A DNA stretch of 64,000 nucleotides from Ramlibacter sp. WS9 (GCF_003797765.1 NZ_RKMB01000026.1:16577-80576), one strand, 5' to 3'. Positions 1 to 8,629 are shown, counted from the stretch's first letter. The notes: generated by a model from the sequence alone, not told the origin. Numbers and translations: made by a program.

Positions 1-243
1 GGAGTACACCTCGACGTCGGCCTTGTAGTCCACCAGCAACGGCCCGGGCGACGCGTCGAAGCGAAAGAAGCGGTTGCCGCTCACGTGGTCGGTGAAGCTG
101 TGAACGGAGACGCCTGAAGACACCGCGAGCCGTTCGCTCAGGATTTTCTGGGTGGGCCAGTGCGCCGCCTCGAGGCTGAAGCAGAAGTGGGTCGGCGCCT
201 TGACGTCGTATTCAAGAACGGTTTCGACCGTGGAAAGATGCAT
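1..243 (-). CDS. Transglutaminase-like family protein, N-terminal part (cut by window edge)
   Basis: Only the first 81 codons are present, reading off the left edge. The peptide begins MHLSTVETVLEYDVKAP and continues with a beta-rich stretch containing LEAAHWPTQKILSERLAVS, which resembles the bacterial transglutaminase-like N-terminal domain (a beta-sandwich ahead of a Cys-His-Asp papain-like core). The catalytic core is outside the window, so enzymatic identity is inferred from the N-terminal pattern only. The ATG at 243 is the first in frame. A GTCCTACA octamer lies about 90 bp upstream on the same strand (333-340), as at two other genes in this window. Confidence 0.55.
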   Translation of the reverse strand, partial: MHLSTVETVLEYDVKAPTHFCFSLEAAHWPTQKILSERLAVSSGVSVHSFTDHVSGNRFFRFDASPGPLLVDYKADVEVYS

Positions 244-379
244 GGGGCAACGCCGGGTGACGCAGGCACATGCCTGCTCTCCCATGCTACGCACGCGGCT
301 CTGCCGCACGATCAGCAGCGGGCGCGGCGCGTTGTAGGACTGCGCCGGGTCGGTGCGGCGCGCCGCCTCACTTGTCCGC

Positions 380-1645
380 CTATTTGCCGAACAACCCTTT
401 CACAGCCTCGCCCAATTTGTCCCCCAGCTTGGCACCGGCGCTGGTGCCGACACCCGGCGCCACCGCGGTGCCGATGGCCGCGCCAATCAGCGCGCCGCGC
501 GTGAGCGTGACGGTCGGCGAATCCAACGTGCCGCCCACGGCCAGCGGCACGCCGACTGCGCCGCCGGCCTGGGCCAGGTCCACCGTCACGCGGCCGCTCA
601 GGTTCTTGTCGGCCGTCATCGTGATGTTGCCATTGGCCGAAAGCGCGCCGGAGGTGGCGACCAGGTTCGTCAGTTGCAGCGCGCGGCCTTGTGAGGCGAC
701 GTTGCCCGCCAGGGTGTCCAGACGCGTCTCGCCGCCCCGGCTCAATCCCACGGTGGTCACCGCTTTGGCCAGGTCGATGCCGTGCAGCACCGCGTCGCGC
801 ACTGTGAAGCGGGTCTGGCTTTGCATGCCCTCCGCGATGCCGCCGCGCGCCTTGAGGTCGACGTCGAGTGTGGTCTGCGCATCCAGGCGGCCGGTCAAGG
901 TGCGGCTCGGCGCGGTCAATGCCGCCACCTCGACGTTCGCGGTGTCGAACTGCCCGTGCAACATCGACGCGCCCGGCTTGCGAGTGAGCTTGCCTGTCAC
1001 CGTGCCACCGCCGACGGCGGCTTTCAAACTCCAGTGGTCCGCCTCGCGCTGCAACGTTGCCTTGGTGCCTTCGAGACGGCCCTTCACCACATCCAGCATC
1101 GCCGACTCGGGCAGGCCTTCGGCGTCCAGTTGCGCCTGCGCGTTCACCGTCATGGGCGCGCCCTTCGCAGGCACCCACGTCACCTGATCGAGCAGCGTGC
1201 GCTTGGGCAAGAGGACGATGCTTGCGGCGGCCTGCCCGGGGTCGGGGGCGGCGGCAGGGGCCATGCCGCGCTTCTTCTGCACCGCCGCCACGATCGCGTT
1301 CACCGCCTGTTCGGGGACCACGGCGTTGCGAACGATCAGCGTGGCCACTTCCAGCCGGCCCTGCAGCAGCCCGGCCCACACCGGCCGCGCCTCGATGCGC
1401 TCCAGCGTCAGCGGCGGTTGGCTTTTGACTTGCACGCGGTCGAGCGCCACCGCCGGCAGCGGCCACACGTCGACGGCAACCCCGCCCACTTCGACCGGTA
1501 TGCCCAGGGTCGAGGAAATCCGCTGGCCCAGCCGCACCCGGAAATCGTCGCTGTTCACCCAGAACTGCAGCGCCGCGGCCACGCCGGCCAGCAGCACCAC
1601 CACCGTGAGCGCAATGCCGAACACCCAGGTCAGGAATCTCTTCAT
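380..1645 (-). CDS. AsmA family envelope protein
   Basis: 421 aa. One N-terminal membrane anchor (about residues 5-27, hydrophobic after MKRFLTW) is followed by a long periplasmic beta-rich region with the VEVGGVAVDVWPLPAVALDRV signature of AsmA-like proteins, and a glycine/alanine-rich tail ending KLGEAVKGLFGK. AsmA/TAM-type proteins are now viewed as bridge-like lipid carriers between the inner and outer membranes; that role is family knowledge. It is shorter than classical AsmA (~600 aa), so it is a small family member. It lies 24 bp from the end of copA and is transcribed in the same direction, but a functional link is not evident. Confidence 0.75.
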   Translation of the reverse strand: MKRFLTWVFGIALTVVVLLAGVAAALQFWVNSDDFRVRLGQRISSTLGIPVEVGGVAVDVWPLPAVALDRVQVKSQPPLTLERIEARPVWAGLLQGRLEVATLIVRNAVVPEQAVNAIVAAVQKKRGMAPAAAPDPGQAAASIVLLPKRTLLDQVTWVPAKGAPMTVNAQAQLDAEGLPESAMLDVVKGRLEGTKATLQREADHWSLKAAVGGGTVTGKLTRKPGASMLHGQFDTANVEVAALTAPSRTLTGRLDAQTTLDVDLKARGGIAEGMQSQTRFTVRDAVLHGIDLAKAVTTVGLSRGGETRLDTLAGNVASQGRALQLTNLVATSGALSANGNITMTADKNLSGRVTVDLAQAGGAVGVPLAVGGTLDSPTVTLTRGALIGAAIGTAVAPGVGTSAGAKLGDKLGEAVKGLFGK

Positions 1646-1669
1646 GCCCTGATTGTGGCGCGCCTTCGC

Positions 1670-3871
1670 TCAGGGGCGCCAGCGTTTGAGCAGCAGCGCG
1701 TTGGCCATCACGCTCACGCTGGACAGTGCCATCGCCGCGCCGGCGACCACCGGGCTCAGGTAGCCCAACGCGGCCAGCGGGATGCCGGCCACGTTATAGG
1801 CAAAGGCCCAGAACAGGTTCTGCCGGATCTTGCGCACCGTGCGACGCGAGATGTCCAGCGCGGCCGCCACCAGCGCCACGTCGCCGCGCATCAGCGTCAC
1901 GCCGGCGGCGTGCATCGCCACGTCGGTGCCCGTGCCCATCGCCATGCCCACGTCGGCTGCCGCCAGCGCGGGCGCGTCGTTCACGCCGTCGCCCACCATG
2001 GCCACCACGTGGCCCGCGCTGCGCAGCTGCGCCACTTTGGCCGACTTGTCGCCGGGCAGCACCTCGGCCATCACCTCGTCCTCGTTCAAGCCCAGCTGCT
2101 TCGCCATGGCCAGCGCGGCGGGTCGGTTGTCTCCGGAGATCAGCATGAGCTGCAATCCGCGCGCACGCAAAGCAGCCAGCGCCTCGCGCGCGCCGGGCTT
2201 GGGCTCGTCGGCAAAGCCCATCAACGCACGCAGCACCGGCCCGCCAGCCGCGCGTTCCACCAGCGCCGACACCGTGGCGCCCTGCTGCTTCATCTGCGCC
2301 AACTCGGCGCCCAATTCTCCAACGCCCACGCCCAGTTCATCCAGCCAATGCAGGCTGCCGATCAGGTAAGGCGTGCCGTTCACCTCGCCTTCGGTACCGC
2401 GGCCCGGCACGGCACGCACATTGGCCGCGGGCATCGCGGCCACGCCTTGCGCCTGCGCCCACGCAACCATCGCGCGCGCCAGTGGATGTTCGCTGCCGCT
2501 TTGCACGCTCGCGGCCGCCGCCAGCGCGCGTTGTGTGTCGTCGCCCGCCGGCACCGCGAAGGCCGTCACACGCGGCTGCCCCACGGTCAGCGTGCCGGTC
2601 TTGTCGAAAGCCACCAGGTCCACCTTGTGCGCGCGTTCCAGCGCTTGCGCGTCCTTGATGAGGATGCCGTGCTTCGCCGCGACGCCTGTGCCGGCCATGA
2701 TGGCCGCCGGCGTTGCCAGGCCCAGCGCACACGGGCAGGCGATCACCAGCACCGCGACGGCGTGGATCAATGCCGTCTCCACCGGCGCGCCCGTCCACAG
2801 CCAGCCGAGCAGCGTCACAAGTCCGACAACCAGCACCACCGGCACGAACACCGCCGACACCTGGTCCACCAGCCGCTGGATCGGTGCCTTGGCCGCCTGC
2901 GCGTCTTCCACCAAACGGATGATGTGCGCCAGCACGCTCTCGCTGCCGGCCGCGGTCACCGTCATCACCACCCGGCCATCGCCGTTGATGGTGCCGCCGG
3001 TGACCTTCGCGCCTGCCGCCTTGGCTACGGGCAGCGGTTCACCGGTGAGCATCGATTCGTCGACGTGCGTCTGGCCCTCGGCCACCACGCCGTCAGCGGG
3101 CACGCGCTCGCCCGGCCGCACGGCCAAGCGGTCACCCGCCAGCACTTCGGCGATGGGAATGTCGGCTTCCACGCCCTTTCGGTCCAGCACATGCGCGGTT
3201 TCCGGTCGCAACGCGTGCAGCGCACGGATGGCCGCGGTGGTCTGCCGCTTGGCGCGCGCCTCCAGCCATTTGCCCAGCAGCACCAGCGTCACCACGACCG
3301 CGGACGCTTCAAAGTAAAGATGCCCACCGCCCGCGGTGAGCCACAGCCAGACCGACAGGCCCCAGCCCGCCGTCGTGCCGATCGCGACCAGCAGGTCCAT
3401 GTTGCCGGTGAACGCCTTCAACGCATGCCAGCCCGCGCGGTAGAAGCGCGCGCCCAGGATGAACTGCACGGGAGTCGCCAGCGCGAACTGCAGCCAGGCC
3501 GGCAGCATCCAGTGGAAGCCGGCGAGATCCCCGATCATGGGCACGACCAACGGCAGCGACAGCGCAAGGCCAATGCCCACCGGAGCGAAGCCGGCCCAAA
3601 GCGAGAGGTCTTGCGGCGCTTCGTCCGATGCGGCACGCGGCTCGTAGCCCGCATCGCGCACGGCACGGCGCAGCCGCGCTTCCATCTGGTCAGAGGGCGC
3701 GTATGTCACGCGGGCCGACTCGGTCGCCAGGTTGACGCTGGCGTCCTGCACGCCGGGCACCTTCTTGAGCGCCTTTTCTACACGGGTGACGCAGGACGCG
3801 CAGGTCATGCCGACGATGCCGAGGTCGAGTGACGGTGAGGAGGCGACTGCAGTTGCTGTGGAGGAGTTCAT
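1670..3871 (-). CDS. copA: Copper-exporting P1B-type ATPase CopA
   Basis: 733 aa inner-membrane Cu(I) exporter. One N-terminal heavy-metal-associated domain carries GMTCASC with metal-binding cysteines at residues 24 and 27. The membrane CPC motif (IACPCALGLATP), the TGE motif (MLTGEP), the phosphorylation site DKTGTLT, the SEHP motif and the GDGVNDAP hinge are all present, so the enzyme looks complete. The CPC motif and the neighbouring CopZ/CueR genes argue for copper or silver rather than zinc or cadmium. It is divergent from copZ-cueR; the shared 153-bp spacer contains two CueR-type dyads. Single HMA domain and length are usual for betaproteobacteria. Confidence 0.93.
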   Translation of the reverse strand: MNSSTATAVASSPSLDLGIVGMTCASCVTRVEKALKKVPGVQDASVNLATESARVTYAPSDQMEARLRRAVRDAGYEPRAASDEAPQDLSLWAGFAPVGIGLALSLPLVVPMIGDLAGFHWMLPAWLQFALATPVQFILGARFYRAGWHALKAFTGNMDLLVAIGTTAGWGLSVWLWLTAGGGHLYFEASAVVVTLVLLGKWLEARAKRQTTAAIRALHALRPETAHVLDRKGVEADIPIAEVLAGDRLAVRPGERVPADGVVAEGQTHVDESMLTGEPLPVAKAAGAKVTGGTINGDGRVVMTVTAAGSESVLAHIIRLVEDAQAAKAPIQRLVDQVSAVFVPVVLVVGLVTLLGWLWTGAPVETALIHAVAVLVIACPCALGLATPAAIMAGTGVAAKHGILIKDAQALERAHKVDLVAFDKTGTLTVGQPRVTAFAVPAGDDTQRALAAAASVQSGSEHPLARAMVAWAQAQGVAAMPAANVRAVPGRGTEGEVNGTPYLIGSLHWLDELGVGVGELGAELAQMKQQGATVSALVERAAGGPVLRALMGFADEPKPGAREALAALRARGLQLMLISGDNRPAALAMAKQLGLNEDEVMAEVLPGDKSAKVAQLRSAGHVVAMVGDGVNDAPALAAADVGMAMGTGTDVAMHAAGVTLMRGDVALVAAALDISRRTVRKIRQNLFWAFAYNVAGIPLAALGYLSPVVAGAAMALSSVSVMANALLLKRWRP

Positions 3872-3886
3872 GGGTGGGAAGGATGC

Positions 3887-3907
3887 ACCTTGCCATCATG
3901 GCAAGGT
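3887..3907 (-). promoter_or_regulatory. CueR-type operator/promoter of copA
   Basis: A perfect 10-1-10 palindrome (ACCTTGCCAT / ATGGCAAGGT around one base). Read on the minus strand it follows a TTGACC -35 element, and a 19-bp spacer leads to a CATCCT -10-like element. This is the long-spacer MerR-family promoter architecture known from E. coli PcopA, where CueR untwists the DNA on Cu(I) binding. It lies just ahead of the copA start. Confidence 0.8.
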
Positions 3908-3964
3908 CAAGCGGTTGACGTGGATCAACCTTTCTCCAGGTAGGGTCAGGGGACGGCGCGCTTG

Positions 3965-3985
3965 ACCCTCCCATCATGGCAAGGT
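3965..3985 (+). promoter_or_regulatory. CueR-type operator/promoter of copZ-cueR
   Basis: A second dyad with the same right arm (ATGGCAAGGT) and a left arm that differs at two positions, preceded by TTGACC at 3962-3967. It faces copZ-cueR. Two similar dyads in the divergent spacer indicate that CueR controls both transcription units, with the copZ site the weaker match. Confidence 0.72.
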
Positions 3986-4024
3986 TCACGCTATGCTTGA
4001 TTCAATCACAGAAAGGAATTCGCG

Positions 4025-4222
4025 ATGAACCAGGTTTTTCAAGTGCAGGGCATGAGCTGCGGCCACTGCGAGCGCGCCGTCACCCAGGCCGTGCAGTCCG
4101 TCGACCCGGCGGCGCAGGTCAAGGTCGACATCGGGAGCGGCAAGGTCGAGGTGCAGACCGAGCAGCCGCGCGAGGCGATCGCCCACGCCATCGCCGAAGA
4201 AGGCTACACCGTCGCCGCATGA
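4025..4222 (+). CDS. copZ: Copper chaperone CopZ (heavy-metal-associated domain protein)
   Basis: 65 aa, a single HMA ferredoxin-like domain in the cytoplasm. The metal-binding GMSCGHC motif (cysteines at residues 12 and 15) is intact and the C-terminal EEGYTVA matches the family. It should pass Cu(I) to the CopA N-terminal domain and buffer the cytoplasm. The ATG at 4025 follows an AGGAAT-containing leader. Its stop overlaps the cueR start (ATGA), so the two are translationally coupled and share the CueR-type promoter. Confidence 0.9.
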   Translation: MNQVFQVQGMSCGHCERAVTQAVQSVDPAAQVKVDIGSGKVEVQTEQPREAIAHAIAEEGYTVAA

Positions 4223-4653
4223 AAGCGCCCGCCACCGTTTCGCCCATCGCCTGGCCGGTCAACATCGGCGCGGCGGCTCGCCTCTCCGGCGTGTCGGCCA
4301 AGATGGTGCGGCACTACGAATCGCTGAGCCTGTTGCCCGCCGTCCACCGCACGGACGCGGGCTATCGCCAGTACACCGAGTCCGAGGTGCACACGCTGCG
4401 CTTCATCAAGCGCTCGCGTGAGCTGGGCTTTTCCATGGACGAGATCGCCGAACTCGCCGGCCTCTGGCACAACCGCCGCCGTGCCAGCGCCAATGTGCGG
4501 CGCATCGCGCAAAAGCATTCGGACGACCTGGCGCAGCGCATCGAGGCCATGCAGGCGATGCAGCGCACGCTCGATCACCTGATCCACTGCTGTCACGGGG
4601 ATGAGCGGCCGGACTGCCCGATCCTGGACGACTTGGCGGGGCTGCACGCTTGA
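4219..4653 (+). CDS. cueR: MerR-family copper-responsive regulator CueR
   Basis: 144 aa. N-terminal winged-helix domain with IGAAARLSGVSAKMVRHYE, a long dimerisation helix, and a C-terminal metal loop CCHGDERPDC whose cysteines are spaced C-x7-C, as in CueR Cu(I)-binding loops. The open frame extends upstream, but the ATG overlapping the copZ stop (ATGA) gives the family-like N-terminus and is chosen. It should activate both the copA and copZ-cueR promoters, hence an autoregulated circuit. The cueR name is a family-level assignment; a gold/silver-type paralogue cannot be excluded. Confidence 0.87.
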   Translation: MKAPATVSPIAWPVNIGAAARLSGVSAKMVRHYESLSLLPAVHRTDAGYRQYTESEVHTLRFIKRSRELGFSMDEIAELAGLWHNRRRASANVRRIAQKHSDDLAQRIEAMQAMQRTLDHLIHCCHGDERPDCPILDDLAGLHA

Positions 4654-4673
4654 AGACATGGATTCGGGGGAAT

Positions 4674-4695
4674 GGTGGGCAACAAGTTGCCCACC
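4674..4695. repeat. Intergenic hairpin GGTGGGCAAC..GTTGCCCACC
   Basis: A perfect 10-bp inverted repeat with a 2-base loop, just after cueR. A related GTGGGCA..TGCCCAC hairpin with the same GTAGGGTGGGC lead-in lies downstream of the gyrB start near 49566. It may serve as a bidirectional transcript end, but there is no T tract and it looks more like a dispersed repeat. Confidence 0.5.
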
Positions 4696-4718
4696 CTACG
4701 GGCCTGCCCTCCCCGGCT

Positions 4719-4747
4719 GTCATGCCGGATTTGATCCGGCATCCATG
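4719..4747. repeat. REP-like element (GTCATGCCGGA..TCCGGCATCCATG)
   Basis: A hairpin with GCCGGAT / ATCCGGC arms flanked by GTCAT and CATG. The same unit recurs inside minC (16127-16155, inverted) and after the SDR gene (63832-63861). It lies between cueR and creB and belongs to a REP-like family widespread in proteobacteria. Confidence 0.75.
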
Positions 4748-4770
4748 CCCCGCCTCGCTACCATAGCGCC

Positions 4771-5502
4771 ATGCTCAACAAGCCGCGCATCCTGGTGGTC
4801 GAAGACGAATCCGGCATTGCGGACACGATCCAGTACGTGCTGGCCACCGACGGCTTCGCGCCGGTGTGCTGCCACACCGCGGAGCAGGCCCTGCGCGAAT
4901 TCGCGGCCCAGCCGCCGGCGCTGGCCATCCTCGACGTCGGCCTGCCCGATCTGAACGGCTTCGAGCTGTTCAAGCAATTGCAGCTGCTGCCCGGCGGGCG
5001 CGAGGTGCCGATGCTCTTCCTGACCGCGCGCAGCGACGAGATCGATCGCGTGGTGGGCCTCGAGTTGGGTGCCGACGACTACATCGCCAAACCGTTCTCA
5101 CCGCGCGAGCTGGTGGCGCGGGTGCGCACCATCCTGCGCCGCAGCACACGGACCGCGGCCGGGCCTACCGCGACGGTGGCCGAAGCCCCAGCGGCGCCGT
5201 TCACCCTGGACGAAGAGCGGCGGCAGATCCGCTTCTACGGCCGCGTGCTCGAACTCTCACGCTACGAATACGGCATCTTGCGGCTGCTGGTGCAAAAGCC
5301 TGGGCGGGTGTTCACGCGCGAAGAGCTGCTGGCCAAGGTGTGGGACGACGACAGCGACAGCTTCGACCGCACCGTCGACGCGCACATCAAGACTCTGCGC
5401 GGCAAGCTCAAGGCCATCGCCCCCGATGTGGAGGCCATCCGCACCTCGCGCGGCGCGGGCTACGCGCTGAACGAAGATCTGCCGCCGAAAGAGCGGCCTT
5501 GA
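4771..5502 (+). CDS. creB: OmpR-family response regulator CreB
   Basis: 243 aa. Receiver domain (residues ~6-120) with acidic pocket VVEDE, phospho-acceptor in ILDVGLPDLNGFE, the conserved Thr in LTARS and Lys in AKPFSPREL. A linker of about 30 residues leads to a winged-helix DNA-binding domain (LSRYEYGILRLLV to SRGAGYALNED). Identified as CreB because it precedes a CreC-like kinase and a CreD gene. The spacer to creC is made of a dispersed repeat. CreB binds TTCAC direct repeats (cre-tags); an exact one lies ahead of creD. Confidence 0.85.
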   Translation: MLNKPRILVVEDESGIADTIQYVLATDGFAPVCCHTAEQALREFAAQPPALAILDVGLPDLNGFELFKQLQLLPGGREVPMLFLTARSDEIDRVVGLELGADDYIAKPFSPRELVARVRTILRRSTRTAAGPTATVAEAPAAPFTLDEERRQIRFYGRVLELSRYEYGILRLLVQKPGRVFTREELLAKVWDDDSDSFDRTVDAHIKTLRGKLKAIAPDVEAIRTSRGAGYALNEDLPPKERP

Positions 5503-5581
5503 GCGCCGCCGGGCCGCCCCAAGGCGCGAAGGCCCCCTCGGGGGGCAGCGCAGTACACGCAGTGACAAGCGTGGGGGCGAC
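5503..5581. repeat. ~79-bp dispersed repeat filling the creB-creC spacer
   Basis: The whole gap between creB and creC is one repeat copy. Its reverse complement begins GTCGCCCCCACGCTTGTCAC and continues through a GCCCCCCGAGGGGGC hairpin. A second, inverted copy fills the kdsD-kdsC gap (61777-61855). The creC ATG directly follows the repeat, whose last bases (GTGGGGGCGAC) supply the G-rich leader. Confidence 0.85.
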
Positions 5582-7021
5582 ATGAGCAAACGCACTCGCA
5601 TCTTCATCGGCATCCTGCTGATCTACGCGGCGGGCATCGCCTTCCTGCTGTACCGCGTGGTGTCCGACCTGGACCCACGCTACCGAGAGTCCGCCGAGGA
5701 GTCGCTTGTCGAAACCTCGCAGCTCATGGCCAGCCTGATCGAGCAGGACGTGCAAGGCGGCGTGATCGACACGGCGAGGCTGGACCCGCTGTTTCGCACC
5801 GCGTACGCGCGCCGCTTCTCGGCGCAGATCTTCAGCGTCACCAAGACCCGCGTCGAGCTGCGCGCCTACGTCACCGACAGCGCGGGCCTGGTCCTCTACG
5901 ACTCGCTGGGCCAGTGGAAGGGCGCCGATTTCTCGCAGTGGCGCGACGTGCGCCTGGCGCTGCGCGGCGAGTACGGTGCGCGCACCACGCCCGACACGCA
6001 GGACGAACCGCTCAGCTCGGTGATGTACGTCGGCGCGCCGATCCACTGGAACGGGCAAGTGGTCGGCGTCGTGACGCTCGGCAAGCCGGTGCAGAGCTTC
6101 GGGCGCTTCGTCTCGGCGGCACGCGAGAAGACGCTGTATGTGGGCCTGCTCTCCGCGCTCGGCGTGCTGCTGCTGGCGGTGATCGTGTCGGTCTGGCTGG
6201 TGCGGCCGTTCGGCATCATCGCTGACTATGTGGCCTATGTGCGGGCGCAGCGCAGTTTCAGCCCGGCGCGGCTGGGTCGCCGCGCATGGGTGGCCATCGG
6301 TGCTGCCTACGATGAAATGCGCGACGCGCTCGCCGGGCGCAACTACGTCGCCGACTATGTGCAGACGCTCACGCACGAGCTCAAGAGCCCGCTGTCGGCC
6401 ATTCGCGGTGCCGCGGAACTGCTGCAGGAGCCCGACATGCAGGCCGCCCAGCGCCAACGCTTCCTGGACAACATCACGCGCGAAACTTTGCGCATCCAGG
6501 AGCTGGTGGACCGCATGATGGAGCTCACCGCGCTGGAGTCGCGCCGCGTGCTCGATCGCATCGAGCAACTCCCGCTGCGGCCGCTGCTCGAAGAAGTGGC
6601 CAGCGCGGCGCAGGACGCGGGTGCGGGCAAGCAGCTGCACGTTGTGCTCGACGCGCCGGACGACGCGGCTGTCGAAGGCGATGCCTTCCTGTTGCGCCGG
6701 GCGCTCGGCAACCTGCTGGACAACGCCATCGCCTTTGCGCCCAGCGGCACCGAAGTGCGCATCAGCCTGGAGCTGACCGCACGCCTGGCTCACATCCGCG
6801 TGCGAGACCAGGGGCCCGGCATTCCCGACTACGCGCAAGGCAAGGTTTTCGAGAAGTTCTATTCGCTGGCCCGGCCCGACACGCAGAAGAAAAGCACCGG
6901 CCTGGGCCTGGCCTTCGCGCAGGAGATCGCGTCCCTGCACCACGGCCGTGTCGAGCTGGCCAACGCCCCAGATGGTGGTGCGCTGGCCACGCTCTCGCTG
7001 CCGCGTTTGCCCTCAAGCTGA
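5582..7021 (+). CDS. creC: Sensor histidine kinase CreC
   Basis: 479 aa inner-membrane kinase. TM1 is at about residues 9-27, then a ~160-residue periplasmic sensor, TM2 around 186-206, a HAMP-like linker, the H-box TLTHELKSPLSAIRGA, N-box LGNLLDNAIAFAP, and G boxes (DQGPGIPDY, STGLGLAF). Length matches E. coli CreC (474 aa). It phosphorylates CreB and responds to carbon/fermentation state and, in some bacteria, beta-lactam stress (family knowledge). It ends 9 bp inside the 3' end of the convergent creD. Confidence 0.87.
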   Translation: MSKRTRIFIGILLIYAAGIAFLLYRVVSDLDPRYRESAEESLVETSQLMASLIEQDVQGGVIDTARLDPLFRTAYARRFSAQIFSVTKTRVELRAYVTDSAGLVLYDSLGQWKGADFSQWRDVRLALRGEYGARTTPDTQDEPLSSVMYVGAPIHWNGQVVGVVTLGKPVQSFGRFVSAAREKTLYVGLLSALGVLLLAVIVSVWLVRPFGIIADYVAYVRAQRSFSPARLGRRAWVAIGAAYDEMRDALAGRNYVADYVQTLTHELKSPLSAIRGAAELLQEPDMQAAQRQRFLDNITRETLRIQELVDRMMELTALESRRVLDRIEQLPLRPLLEEVASAAQDAGAGKQLHVVLDAPDDAAVEGDAFLLRRALGNLLDNAIAFAPSGTEVRISLELTARLAHIRVRDQGPGIPDYAQGKVFEKFYSLARPDTQKKSTGLGLAFAQEIASLHHGRVELANAPDGGALATLSLPRLPSS

Positions 7022-8455
7022 CGCGGGCACTGCCGTGGACATGGACCCGGACATTGGCGCCGGCGAATCGCGGCCGGAGAGGGCGTACCAGTCGACGCGC
7101 CGTGTGGCGATCATCAGCAGGGCCAGCATGCCGAACAGCAGCAGTGCGCCAAGCAGCAACGCGTTATTCTCCGATGCGAGCAGCCCGTAGAGCGTGCCGT
7201 ACAGCAGCGCCACATAGCCCGCCAGCGAGACGCCGCGCTTCCACCCCTTGAGCACCGCGCTGAAATACACCATCAGCAGCAGCACGCTCGCGCCCGCGGC
7301 GGCCGTGTAGGCCAGCCAGAACTCCACTTTTTCCGACAGCGCGAGCAGCAGCAGGAAGAACAGGGCAATGGCCAGGCCCACCAGCGCGTACTGCACCGGG
7401 TGCAGGCGCAGCTTCTTGAACAGCTCGAACATGAAAGCCGCCATCAGCACCAGCGCCACGAACAGCGCGCCGTACTTCACGGCGCGGGTGGATTGCGAAT
7501 AGACGTTCAGCGGCTGCGCCAGCGTCACATCGAAGCTGTCGAGCGCATCGGCCTGCCCGGCCCCCGCCGCGCGCGGGTCGCGGCCGCCCTGCGACGCGAG
7601 AATCTGCTTGCGCGCCGAACTCACCAGCGAAGACACCGCCCAGCTGGCCTCGAAGCCGCTGTCGGTCACCGTGCGTTGCACCGCGAGGAACTGCCCACCG
7701 AAGCTCGGGTGCGGCCAGGTGGAGGTGAGGTGCGTGGTGGTTTCATCGGCCAGCGGCGCGATCGACAGCCGCTCCTGGCCGATGATCACCATCTTCATGT
7801 CGAACGCCACCGGTTCCCGGCGTTCCCAGGCCTGCAGAGCGGCCCCGGCCACCGGTGCGTGGATGCCGCGTGCGAGCCACGAGCCGTCGGCGGCGCCCGG
7901 GATGCGCGGAAGAAACTTGGCCGTCTCGCCGGCGAGCCGCAGCGCTGGCGCACCCTGGATGCCGCGCACGTCCTGCAGGCCGAACGCGAAGACCGGTGGC
8001 TGCAGCTCGAACGTAGAGTCCTTTTCGGTGTGGGCGAGTGCGGCCGGATCGAACGCCGGGAAGCTGCCCTTCCACGCGCCGTCCAGGTCGTAGAACAGCA
8101 CCTTGAAGATGCCGCGATAGCGCTCCTGCGGCGCCATGCGCCCCTTCAGGTCGACCTTCTCGGGAAACACAAGGTGCGTCATCGGCTTGCTGCGCGCGAT
8201 GCGCGCCTTGACCTGGCCCTTGTCGTTGAGCTCGACTTCGGTCCAGCGCTCGACATAGGGCATGACGAGCAGCGGCCCTACCACCACCTGCGGCCCGGCA
8301 TGGCTGGCGGCCAGTTCATGCGCGGCCTGCAGCTGGCTGCCGCCGCGCTCGTCGATGAGGCCGCGGATCTGGGCCAGCGGGATGCACAGCACGATGGTGA
8401 TCAGCACCAGCAGCGCGACCTTGGCGAGCGCGGAATTGCGAAGCATGTCTTTCAT
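7013..8455 (-). CDS. creD: Inner-membrane protein CreD (cell envelope integrity)
   Basis: 480 aa. An N-terminal TM segment (MKDMLRNSALAKVALLVLI...) is followed by a large periplasmic domain with the signature HAGPQVVVGPLLVMPY, and five or six hydrophobic segments in the C-terminal ~150 residues, as in CreD/COG4452. CreD overproduction is linked to envelope phenotypes and colicin tolerance in E. coli; its biochemistry is unknown. It is convergent with creC (9-bp overlap), so it is not cotranscribed with creBC but has its own cre-tag upstream. Confidence 0.9.
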   Translation of the reverse strand: MKDMLRNSALAKVALLVLITIVLCIPLAQIRGLIDERGGSQLQAAHELAASHAGPQVVVGPLLVMPYVERWTEVELNDKGQVKARIARSKPMTHLVFPEKVDLKGRMAPQERYRGIFKVLFYDLDGAWKGSFPAFDPAALAHTEKDSTFELQPPVFAFGLQDVRGIQGAPALRLAGETAKFLPRIPGAADGSWLARGIHAPVAGAALQAWERREPVAFDMKMVIIGQERLSIAPLADETTTHLTSTWPHPSFGGQFLAVQRTVTDSGFEASWAVSSLVSSARKQILASQGGRDPRAAGAGQADALDSFDVTLAQPLNVYSQSTRAVKYGALFVALVLMAAFMFELFKKLRLHPVQYALVGLAIALFFLLLLALSEKVEFWLAYTAAAGASVLLLMVYFSAVLKGWKRGVSLAGYVALLYGTLYGLLASENNALLLGALLLFGMLALLMIATRRVDWYALSGRDSPAPMSGSMSTAVPASA

Positions 8456-8532
8456 GGAAACCCCGGTTGTTGGATAGGGGACATGCTCGCGGCGTTTCCC
8501 GCGCGGCTGATGAAGCCGCGCGGCACGCGGAC

Positions 8533-8548
8533 TTCACACAGGCTTCAC
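8533..8548. promoter_or_regulatory. cre-tag (CreB binding site)
   Basis: TTCAC-N6-TTCAC, an exact match to the published CreB recognition sequence (direct repeats 11 bp apart). It sits 78 bp upstream of creD and 82 bp upstream of the divergent gene at 8630, so phosphorylated CreB could act on either or both. Confidence 0.8.
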
Positions 8549-8629
8549 GCACGCAGGCGCGGGCTTCGACACGCCTTCTTCATGCATCGCGACAGTGACA
8601 GGCAACGTCACACCGAAGGATCGAACGCC

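Noticed and set aside
782..3832. A long plus-strand frame opposite copA and the AsmA gene
   Set aside because: It is His/Arg/Gln-rich shadow coding typical of GC-rich DNA; copA on the other strand has all P-type ATPase motifs.
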